Of a stretch of 64,000 bases of DNA, positions 56,346-64,000 are shown in pieces. A program made the translations under genes and the position numbers. Source of the stretch: Gnetum montanum (Eukaryota; Streptophyta; Gnetopsida; Gnetales; Gnetaceae). Numbering within the stretch: position 1 is the first letter of the stretch; every line of letters starts with the position of its first letter. The notes beneath the pieces were generated by a model that had not been told where the DNA came from, made no database searches, and was given only the letters and a program-made list of their open reading frames with translations. The DNA lies in assembly GCA_015680685.1 (NCBI GenBank), contig MNCI01022333.1:101249-165248 (forward strand), in the 5' to 3' direction.

Positions 56346-56925
56346 TCTATTTTTGGTTTGAAGGGAGGTCCGAAGCCTTATTTGATGGAGAAGCGTTCAA
56401 AGGCTCAACCGCTTGTGGTTGTGAGAGCTTGGTTGGACTATTGGTTTTGAAGAAAGATCTTCTCTTTCTAAGGTTGTCAAAACTAGCAGCAAGTTGAAGG
56501 TTCACATCTCTTGGAGCATTATGTTGCTATGGTTGAGTGGGGAGTTTCCCTTGCATTGCTGGAGCGGGTGGTAATGGAGCTATTAGCGTGAGAGTTGTGG
56601 ATGGGTTTGGAGGATGGTATGTTTGTGGGTTGTCTCTCCCAAGAGAAGGAGTCCTATAATACTCTTGAGCTTGGTAGTGACATTGTGGGGTCACGTGATA
56701 GGCAGAGTCACGTGGAGAGATTGGCTGCTACATGTAATGGCCATGTGGATTCGATTGCCAGTAAGGGTATTATTGCCTTGGTGGTGGCATCCCCCATGAC
56801 TGTGGGTATTACCACTGCTAGTGTTGCTCAATAGGTTGTGGTGGAGTTCCACTTGGGTAATACTTTAAAGGTTGGTGGAACTGCCTTGGATGATCTTGGG
56901 GATAAGGTAACCATCGGGGTGTTTG
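56346..56925 (-). other. E6 gag-protease linker
   Basis: Low-complexity sequence joining the zinc knuckle to the protease. No domain. The plus-strand frames here are shadows. Confidence 0.5.
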
Positions 56926-58892
56926 TCATTTGTTAAGTCTTGGGTTGAGTGCATACACCCTAGACTCTTGTAGATGTGAGATTACTAGGCAACATCCCTT
57001 AGGATGGTCGTATTGGCATATCTCACATCCACCATCATTGGCCATATCAAAATCCACAACCTCTTTGGTGATGGCCATTTTACCCTTACCTTTGTTACGT
57101 GCATGGTCCAAATGCCTCTTTTTTTATCATACTTACTACCTCGCTCCTTAGACTCCTCTACGATTTTGAGAACAGTTTCAAATCTACTATCTAAGGAGTC
57201 CCACATTTGGTCTACCTTCACTGACACCTCTATTGTTAATTTTTGGAGCGATAAGGTTTTACTATTCACCATCTCTTCAAGTGGTGACTCTTCCTCCTCC
57301 TCACAGAATCTCACTCCCCTTTTTCGGAGGGAAGGATTGTGGTTGTACTCTTCCGCACTTTCTCTCTTATGTAGCTCCCCCTCTTCCTTGGCTACTTGCT
57401 CTAACGATCTATGAACCTGATGGGACCTAAGTTCTAATAATCTCCCTTGGGCATATGTTCCAAGGGTTCTCCTAGTTTCATGCCTAAGCCCATCTACGAG
57501 ATGGCATAGTTGATCTTGTTGTGCGTAACCATGGCCCGGGCAATAATGTAACAGTGCATAATAACAGTTCATGGTAGCATCCAAGGGTTAGTGATTTCCC
57601 TGCTTCCATCCTTGGATTTGCTTTCGCAGGTTGGACACTCAAGAGTACATTTGATATTTATCATTAAATAGTTCTAGCATCATACTCCACCTTCTAATGG
57701 ATTTCGATTCTAAGGACCGGTACCAGCTTTTCGCTTCTGTCATTAGTGTCCTTGGGAACAACTTTAATTTTTGCCACTAGTTCTCAATGTTCTGCAAGGC
57801 ACATGCATCATGAAATGCTTGTAAGTGGTTCTGAGGATCAGCATTGTATCCCCCCTCAAATCGTGGGATGTTATTCATGTCTAGTCTCTTGATCTTGCTA
57901 TCTTTTTGGTTCCTTGTGGGTATTCTTACAGCCTCCGTGATGTTTAACATGCTTCAGGTTGCAAGTAGGTGTTCTTTGTGGTCATTTTGTTTATAGTGTT
58001 TGTGATGTCTACGTAGTTCCCTACTTTCCTTTCTTCTATGCTGTGATTCTCTAGAATGCCCTTGTCTTCATTCTCAACTCTCTCGTCAAGGTTTTTCACT
58101 TTGTTTACCCTTATCCTCACAGTTAGGTTCCCTATGATTGCATCCTGATACAGAAGAAGAGGATGAATGTGACGATGAAGGTAAAGAGGAAGGAGAACCA
58201 TTGCCATGATAATGTTTCGTACCTTCTCTTAAGTGGTCTTGGCCTTGATCGTGATTACAATCATACTGCCCACCCTTATCATGTGTTTGTGTTCCCTCAT
58301 TGAACACTTGGTGTTCATGGGATTCAGAACCAGGGTTGTGAATCGTAGAGTGAAGGTTTTAATATACCACCTCCTCACCATCATTAGGAGGAGGAACATC
58401 ATTTTGTGAAGAACCTATTGAAATAGGTTCACCACTCTTAATTTCCCTTAAGACGGGTGGAGCGTTATGTGGTCCTTTGCCCTTCAACGATGTATAGTAT
58501 CTCTCCTGTCACAAGTCCCTTTCATGTTGTGCTTCTGTGGAATGGTAGTTCCTTGTGTCATAATCACATGTAACGTACTCTACATATAACTGTGACATGC
58601 CTATTCGTGCGAGAGCATGAAGGAGCATGTTGGGGACTACTCGGTCTGGGGGCAATACTATGTTACCCTCCAAGTCTCTCCAACGCAGTTGTTCGTCTTG
58701 ATGGAGAATAAAGGTAAAGTCGGGTACATATTCATCATGATGAATATATACCACATGGAATTGTTGAGGAACTGGCAGATCTTGGTTATGTATGTTGTGC
58801 CGCTGACTGTCTCTAGTGTTGGTCCTAAGCGGTGAAATGCTTTTGTGCAAAGAAGAAGACATTTTTGTCTTGTTTAGTGTGCTATTTACCAT
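56926..58892 (-). pseudogene. E6 gag
   Basis: It starts near the ATG at 58892-58890 and carries an N-terminal part (VVYIHHDEYVPDFTFILHQD, LEGNIVLPPDRVVPNMLLHA) and a Ser/His-rich hinge (58307-57944). The Gag domain lies at about 57880-57480: GGYNADPQNHLQAFHDACAL, LFPRTLMTEAKSWYRSLESK, then QQDQLCHLVDGLRHETRRTL. The C-terminal part includes a coiled stretch (VKVDQMWDSLDSRFETVLKI) and a zinc knuckle in the form CEICQYDHPKGC at about 57025. Stops and one frameshift near 57110 inactivate it. Gag would assemble the particle. Confidence 0.85.
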
Positions 58893-58990
58893 TGTCTAAT
58901 TTTTATTTTTGATCAATCCTAAGGGTTCATTCTAGTGTCCCAACGATGTGAATGATTTCCTATGTTCTACGTAGCGCACAAACAACTAAG

Positions 58991-59009
58991 TCCTTGGCAA
59001 CAACACCAA
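58991..59009 (-). other. E6 primer binding site
   Basis: Minus-strand TTGGTGTTGTTGCCAAGGA abuts the LTR end. It fits the tRNA-Asp-type site of Athila elements, TGGCGCCGTTGCCGGGGA, with several C-to-T and G-to-A changes. Confidence 0.65.
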
Positions 59010-59835
59010 TGATGAGTGGCGAGGTACCCCTACACTCAACCATACAAATACGAGCATCTCACGCCTGATCTGATCAAACTCTAAGGACTAAATGCTTACG
59101 TGCCTTAATGGAACACTTAAGGTTAATCAATCGATGTCTTCCCAAACTTACTTGTATTGTCACGGTCATATGGTTAAGTAAGCTTGAGGTATATGATTTT
59201 TATATCTTTTATCTTTTTAATGTCCTATGCTAAGCGGGGAAGGTGAAGAGAACTAAATGACTATCTTTCATTAACTATTCAGTAACTAAGTTCTAATTAT
59301 CCTAGCACCAGAATCCATTCCCACTTGTCGCACACACCCTAAATGAATGCAACGCTATTGGGATTACCAAATGCTACTTGTTACTAGGTTACCAAGCATT
59401 ACACACGTGCTCAAAGTAGTCGTACTGAGTGCACTTAACTAGGAGAGTCAAGGGTTGAGAGAGATTACTTATCTAGGAAAGCATTTAAATATTTAACAAT
59501 AATTAAATCCTATTTAGCTTAGTTAACATGTTGCAAGGTTTATCAGAAAGTTCATCTTTATTTCCGTACACAAATGTGTGCTTAGGTACAATTTTCTCGA
59601 ATAAAGATCTGTTCACTTTAAGACTCCTATTGCAGGCACATGGAAATTATTCTAACTCTGAAATGGTAAAACTGCTATAGTTTGGCTAAGGGTCTAAGTC
59701 TAGATATCTAAAATAGGGAAAGTTGCCTCTTATTTATAGACATTGCGGTGGGCTGCGATATCGCGTACACGATATTGCATGGGTGGATGCGATATCATGG
59801 ATGTGATATCACGTACGTGATATCACAACTCATCA
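59010..59835 (-). repeat. E6 5' LTR (826 bp)
   Basis: Starts TGATGAGTGG, ends CTCATCA, then TSD CTTAC. Leftward TATAAATA is at 59738-59731. Near its end are GATATC-centred palindromes, among them a perfect 24-base palindrome at 59803-59826 made of two GTGATATCAC units that the 3' LTR lacks. Confidence 0.92.
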
Positions 59836-60880
59836 CTTACCATAACTTGCTCCAATGAGAAAACCTCTTCATTTTTTGTTTCATGAGGTACATTAAGGAC
59901 CATAATAGGAGGTTTCCCATTTTTTTGACCTTGGATGTGATCGCCATATAATGCCAAGAATTGGGGATAAGTCCTCTTAGAATGTTCCATCGTGTTATGG
60001 AGGTGGCAATAATTATCATCGGCTGATGAACTTGGCTTTTTTGGTTGTATAAGATCCTTCTTGTTATTCCGCTCTAGTTCAACTACTTCGTTGGAAAGTT
60101 TTTGAAGTGAAGTTAATATATGGATCATTTGATCTTGAGTTTGAGTTGAGGGTTTAGTAGGGTTGGATATCCCATGTGGGTTTATGATTGATTGGATTAA
60201 GGTCTTTGATTGATCATCATTCAAACAAGTGTTAGGTGATAGGAATGAAGAAGATGTGGGATCTTGAAAGTAGTTGTTTGTAGGTTGAGTCATTTGAAGG
60301 GGAATGGGAGTTTGGAACATAGTATTGGCCATTGAGAAAGTTGGTAGAGGTAGAGGATTAGATTGCATGGAATTACTAATGCTTATCATCCCAAACTGGG
60401 TTTGAATGTTGTTCATAAGGGTAATTTTTTCTAGCTCCATGGCTTTAGCCATTACTCCCTGTATTTTCATTATGTTTGAGTCAAATTTGATGGCATAGGC
60501 AAATAATGGATCAATGGTAGAATGGTAAAAGTTGAGGATTCCATTGGGTTGTGGAAACATCTCACTTGGCACATAGGCTAGCTAGTGAAGGAATCTTAGG
60601 TTGTAATCCCAGACGTTCTCCCCAAGTAGGTTTCTTAAGCTTGTGAAGTTACTTGATGCTATGGCAGGGCTAGTGAATTTGTCAAATTGGATCAAAAACT
60701 TATTTTTGAACTCCTACCATGAGTCATTGGAAGCATTGGGGAGCATTAAGAACCATTCAGTGGCCTTACTCCTGAAAGTTGTCACAAATACTCTACATGC
60801 CACATCATTTTGGACAATGTTGAGGGATTGGAAAAGGACAAAAAAATAAATATTTTAGAAAATGGGATAATAAAGGTAAG
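59836..60880 (-). pseudogene. E4 gag
   Basis: The Gag domain is visible from about 60850: NDVACRVFVTTFRSKATEWF, LMLPNASNDSW, stop, EFKNKFLIQFDKF. The long frame 60572-59823 continues with PSEMFPQPNGILNFYHSTID, a Met/Pro/Asn/Gln-rich hinge and a zinc-knuckle-like YCHLHNTMEHSKRTYPQF at about 60010-59960. The last residues before 59836 connect in frame to 33104 once E6 is removed. The amino terminus beyond 60850 is not resolved. Gag would form the particle. Confidence 0.85.
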
Positions 60881-60886
60881 AGAGAT

Positions 60887-60904
60887 GGCCCTCTTTCTAG
60901 TGTC
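60887..60904 (-). other. E4 primer binding site block
   Basis: Minus-strand TGACACTAGAAAGAGGGCC, a mutated version of the block in E1, E2 and E3. It lies ten bases inside the LTR end. Confidence 0.5.
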
Positions 60905-60914
60905 AAAAAGGCGT

Positions 60915-61301
60915 TGATGCACAAGTTTTGGTCACACCAACACTGGGAAAGAAAACTGATTTTAGGAGACTATTGCCTAGGGTGCCTCCTATATGGGTAG
61001 GGAAACCCCCCTTTTGAAGACTGCCTTTGCTGCCATTTTATAGAACTGTGATGCAAGCTCGTAATGCCTACCATTAATGCCCACATCCTCCACCACGAAT
61101 GCACATAACAACCATGAAGTAAATGCCACCATTTTCTACTTGTAACATTCACCACTAATGATTGTAACTTCCACCATGAATGGCCACCACCTAGTAGTTC
61201 AAATGCCCACTACTCGCATGATTTTTACTGTGGTTATTAAGAGAGAGAAATAGAGACATTGATAAGCATGACCCCATGAGAGCATGGGAGTGTAGACATC
61301 A
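60915..61301 (-). repeat. E4 5' LTR (387 bp)
   Basis: Starts TGATGCACAAG, ends TAGACATCA. Shorter than its partner because about 600 bases in the middle are missing. Leftward TATA-like TATAAAAT lies near 61041. The bases that follow are LRR gene sequence. Confidence 0.7.
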
Positions 61302-62325
61302 ACATGTTCATGACATAAGGTTTTGCTACTGGCTCAAAGACCTTGGAATTAATCCTTCAAACTCATTAAACGATAAATTCAGATGTTGCAGGTTGTTGCA
61401 ACCTCCAAGATCAGATGGAATAGTGTCACTAATTTTATTTGTTGAAACATTTATGGCTTTAGTGTGAATCATCTTACCAATTTCTACTAGCAATCTTTAA
61501 TTCAAGGAATTGTGTGACAAATTGAAGTAGATTTAAATGTTGTAGAGATTTGCCACTTTCAGTGGGATGGAGCCATCAAACTTATTTGAAGAAAGGTCCA
61601 AAAGCTCTAAATTATTACATTATCCTAACCTAGAAGGAATGGTACTTGGCAAGGTTATTATGAGCCATGACTAAATGTCTTGGGTTTTTTAGGTTACCAA
61701 TTGCATCAAGAATTCCCCCCAACAAGTAGTTATTTTGTATTGAAAGCTCATACAAAGTAGAGGTAAGCCTCCTAATTTTGGAGGGTATGTTGCCTTAAAA
61801 TTTGTTGTTCCCTAGAGAAATTCTCTAAATTTTCTTAATTTCTCCCATCAACCTAGAAATATGACCTGAGAGCTTGTTCTCAGACAAATCGAGACTTATA
61901 AAGTTTTCTAGGCTTGCCAAGGCCTTCTAAGGAATTGGACCACATATAAAGGTCCCATTCAAAAGTAGTGTTGATAGGTTGAGTGGGAACCCTTCTAGCA
62001 ACATCCAAAACATTTAAGATGGAGGAATTTAAAAGAGAAAATTAAATATAAATTTTGGCATAGCCATCATTTACAAGACAATTGGACATTACATTGAAAA
62101 CATTTAGCAGCAACCTTCCAAGCTGCAGAGGAATGACTCTCGTTAGCTGATTTTCATCAAATATAAGTTTATGAAGATTGTTGTAGTTCCCTAAAGATGG
62201 GGGAATGCTGCCTATCATGTTGTTTTTCCACAAGCAGAGAAGAGATAGGTTTTTTAGTGTGCCCAACTGAGAAGGAACATAGCTTGTAAAAGCATTTTGA
62301 TGCATGTCTACAAGGAGAATAGCAA
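61302..62325 (-). pseudogene. Leucine-rich-repeat pseudogene, probably receptor kinase type
   Basis: In minus-strand frames at least six plant-type 24-residue LRRs can be read: LGTLKNLSLLCLWKNNMIGS then IPPSLGNYNNLHKLIFDENQ, later LENFISLDLSENKLSGHIS, LELLDLSSNKFDGSIP and LQHLNLSFNEFEGLIP. The N-x-L-x-G-x-I-P pattern is that of extracellular plant receptors such as LRR receptor kinases. No signal peptide, transmembrane segment or kinase domain lies in the window. Many stops and indels break it. It stops at 61301 where E4 begins and at about 62325 where E3 begins, so it is a host gene fragment trapped between two elements. Confidence 0.8.
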
Positions 62326-62944
62326 GAGGAAGTGTATTGAGTTGCGGGTTGGTTGCAGGAGGAATATGAACAAGTGCGGATAATTCTTGTTGAGGTATTT
62401 GTGCTTGGGTGAATCTAAATGGTTGAAGGGATGTAATTTTCCCTGTGGCTGGATGAAACAACGGGTTGACATAGGTTTGTGGACTAAGAGTATGGTACGA
62501 ATCTTCATGCTCAGATTGGGCTGCGAAATCATCCTCCTCTTCTGGTTGAGGATTTACTACAGGCTAGTCTAGAGACTGGCTCCTTTGCAGGAGGAGTTGT
62601 GAGATGAGCTTAGAGTAAGGCTTTGGAATAGGGATGATATCATACAGGGAAGGAATGAACTCTTGTCCTCCCCTATAGAAAAGTTCGTATTGCTTCTTAG
62701 CTTCCATTTCAGCTCGGTCCATAGCTAGGCCGGCTTGTATTTTCATGCATATGAAATTGTACTGGTCTTGAGTTATAATATTAGACGAGGGGTTCCTCCC
62801 TTGCAATCTAAGAGACCAGCGGGGCCCCACTGTGGGTTGTACCACAGGCTGTTGAACGGCCATGGTGCCTACAAGGTCTATGACTGGTGTGGTTGTAGCG
62901 TTGGAGTTTGCGATGTTCATGATGAACAGTTGAGAATATGACAC
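62326..62944 (-). pseudogene. E3 gag, N-terminal part
   Basis: The frame 62944-62564 (MNIANSNATTTPVIDLVGTM, GPRWSLRLQGRNPSSN, QDQYNFICMKIQAGLAMDRA, then YDIIPIPKPYSKLISQLLLQ) aligns with E2 gag 51552-51250 and E1 gag 29877-29554. After a TAG the frame goes on with EEEDDFAAQSEHEDSYHTL and PQTYVNPLFHP, again parallel to E2. The MNIANSN Met is a likely start, because E1 and E2 start at the equivalent place. The capsid domain is missing because the element is truncated. Confidence 0.82.
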
Positions 62945-63075
62945 AATGAAGGGATATGAAACTAGTATACCTAATGCGGTGTAAACCTACGTTGGTGGCG
63001 TACAGCATATAGACTAGGTCTCAGTGTATAGGCTTGAATGACCAGTGTATAATGACAGCGTATAGTGGCAGCGTA

Positions 63076-63385
63076 TATGCTAAGCAGCGTAGACGGAGTC
63101 TACAGCGTAGAGTGTGCAGCATATACTGAACAGTAGCGTAGAAGAGTCTACAGTGTAGAGTGTGCAGCGTATACTGAACAGCAGCGTAGACGAGTCTACG
63201 GCATAGAGCGTGCAGTGTATACTGAACAGCAGCATAGACAAGTTTACGGCGTAGAGTGTCCAGCGTATACTAAATAGTAGCATAGACGAGTCTACGGCGT
63301 AGAGCATGTAGCGTATACTTAACAACAGCGTAGACGAGTCTACGATGTAGAGTGTGTAGCCTATACTAAATAGCGTAGACGCTCA
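63076..63385. repeat. 48-bp tandem repeat array in the E3 leader
   Basis: Six units with exactly 48-base spacing, as measured by the GTCTAC/GTTTAC word at 63098, 63146, 63194, 63242, 63290 and 63338. Each unit has a dyad (GTAGACGAGTCTAC) and GTGCAGCGTATACTGAACAG. 48 is a multiple of three, which produces a repetitive but meaningless frame on the minus strand. Confidence 0.92.
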
Positions 63386-63505
63386 ACAGCGTAGACGCTG
63401 AGAAGTTTCCGGACAAGGTTGGCGTATACTGAACAACGTAGAGGCTAGAAGTTTTGAAGCACAGTAAGTTTTAAGCAGTTTGGCCCTCCTTCTAGCACCA
63501 ATTTC

Positions 63506-64000
63506 TATACCGTCTGAAATCATCAGTCTTCGGCTGGAAGGAAACAGAAACTTGGAGATCTCCGGACATGCACAGAAGACCCTACCTTCGCTTGAGGGCA
63601 AGCTAGAATGAACGAAGGCAGAGTACCTTAGGTGGTCCGCACATGGATCAGGCAAGGATTTCCCCGAACATACACTGATGTGCTATACGTTGGGTTATAC
63701 GTAAACGGCATAACTGAGGTAAAACGAAGCATAAACAGCGTAACTGGTGTAAACGGAGCGTAAACATGCAATATCGTAAATAGTAAACATGCAACAATTA
63801 ATGAAAAACTGTAACAGATTTTAGAAAGAAAGTGTAGCAATATTATTGCAAAATGAGAGTTACAATGCACCGGTCTAACGTAGTTGTGGCTTTGACACAA
63901 GGCAGACGAATAGCCCAGGTGGATGCAGGGATGACTGTATGCTAGTTCAAACTGCAGGCACAACGTAGAGGCCAGATGCTCAGCATATAGGGTTGAGGTC
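63506..64000 (-). repeat. E3 5' LTR, truncated by window end
   Basis: Starts TATACCGTCTGAAATC (TG changed to TA) and follows the solo LTR at 24828 through CTTGAGGGCAAGCT, AAGGCAGAGTACCTT, GTTGGGTTATA, and the GTTGTGGCTTTGACACAAGG phrase near 63880. The U3 with TATA lies beyond the window. Confidence 0.85.

Larger units (their letters stand above)
33105..59835 (-). mobile_element. E6: Athila-like gag-protease element nested in E4
   Basis: The LTRs (33105-33902, 59010-59835) start TGATGAGTGG and end CTCATCA. The exact TSD CTTAC lies at 33100-33104 and 59836-59840. Primer binding site, polypurine tract and TATA boxes all say leftward transcription. It carries gag (56926-58892) and protease (55871-56345) but no RT, RNase H or integrase in the remaining internal sequence (53409-54297, 33903-33982 and 34430-35179). 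The 447-base gap could hide only little unless its true size differs. E2 and a solo LTR inserted into it later. Confidence 0.88.
8233..61301 (-). mobile_element. E4: oldest host LTR retrotransposon, carrying all the nested insertions
   Basis: The two ends are related LTRs (8233-9226 and 60915-61301) starting TGATGCA and ending GACATCA. Its coding parts read on the minus strand: gag (59836-60880), protease (32236-33104) and an integrase-tail-like segment (about 10586-11259). The pieces are separated by E6 and E1, and each interruption is flanked by an exact 5-bp duplication. After removing E6 with one CTTAC, and E1 with one CTAAG, the reading frame passes through both junctions without a shift, which shows that the three pieces are one element. 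No RT, RNase H or integrase catalytic core is present, so E4 is non-autonomous. No TSD is found at its own ends (TCTAT left, ACATG right). Confidence 0.8.
62326..64000 (-). mobile_element. E3: truncated 5' part of a third Tat-like element
   Basis: It comprises an LTR (63506 onward, running off the window), a primer block (63482-63500, minus-strand TGGTGCTAGAAGGAGGGCC), a leader with 48-bp repeats and the start of gag. The element is cut at about 62325, where its gag frame runs into LRR sequence. The LTR is the same family as the solo LTR at 24828-26478. Confidence 0.82.

Noticed and set aside
63080-63325. Repetitive 81-residue minus-strand frame (LYAVDSSMLLFSIR)
   Set aside because: It arises from the 48-base repeat, a multiple of three. 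The unit has no coding character apart from this.

Overview
This window is plant nuclear DNA from a repeat-dominated, probably very large genome. It holds nested Ty3/gypsy LTR retrotransposons with 5-bp target site duplications (TSDs), TATA boxes inside the LTRs, GT-AG introns, and fragments of a plant-type leucine-rich-repeat gene, a plant RTE-type LINE and a possible SINE. There are no bacterial features and no intact host gene. A gymnosperm would fit the density and age of the insertions, but that is inference.

Layout. 1-8232: old AT-rich flank with a LINE endonuclease relic, a protease relic of the E6 family, a SINE candidate, two exon-like fragments, short tandem repeats and an assembly gap. 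8233-61301: host element E4 on the minus strand, with its 5' LTR at the right end. E4 is split by E1 (11265-32230, TSD CTAAG) and by E6 (33105-59835, TSD CTTAC). E6 is split by E2 (35185-53403, TSD ACACC) and by a solo LTR in plus orientation (54298-55870). E1 carries a solo LTR of the same broad family inside its protease (24828-26478). 61302-62325: LRR pseudogene. 62326-64000: 5' end of another element, E3, running off the window.

E1 (about 21.0 kb) and E2 (about 18.2 kb) are related Tat/Ogre-like elements. In minus-strand order they read 5' LTR, primer binding site, gag with zinc knuckle, protease, a roughly 5-kb intron-like interval, reverse transcriptase, RNase H, a second (archaeal-like) RNase H, integrase, a hairpin minisatellite, polypurine tract and 3' LTR. 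E4 and E6 show gag and protease but no recognisable RT or integrase core, so they look non-autonomous.

The most unusual feature lies in the interval between protease and RT of both E1 and E2. On the opposite (plus) strand it holds a gene with its own TATA box and eight exons (19405-23918 and 42210-46339). The splice phases agree between the copies, and several exon lengths are identical or nearly so. The ancestral protein was roughly 1,000-1,100 residues. Both copies now carry stop codons, but conservation at protein level between two diverged families implies past selection. The gene is flanked by short hairpin repeats whose stems vary in a compensatory way, and the same repeat type recurs between integrase and the 3' LTR.
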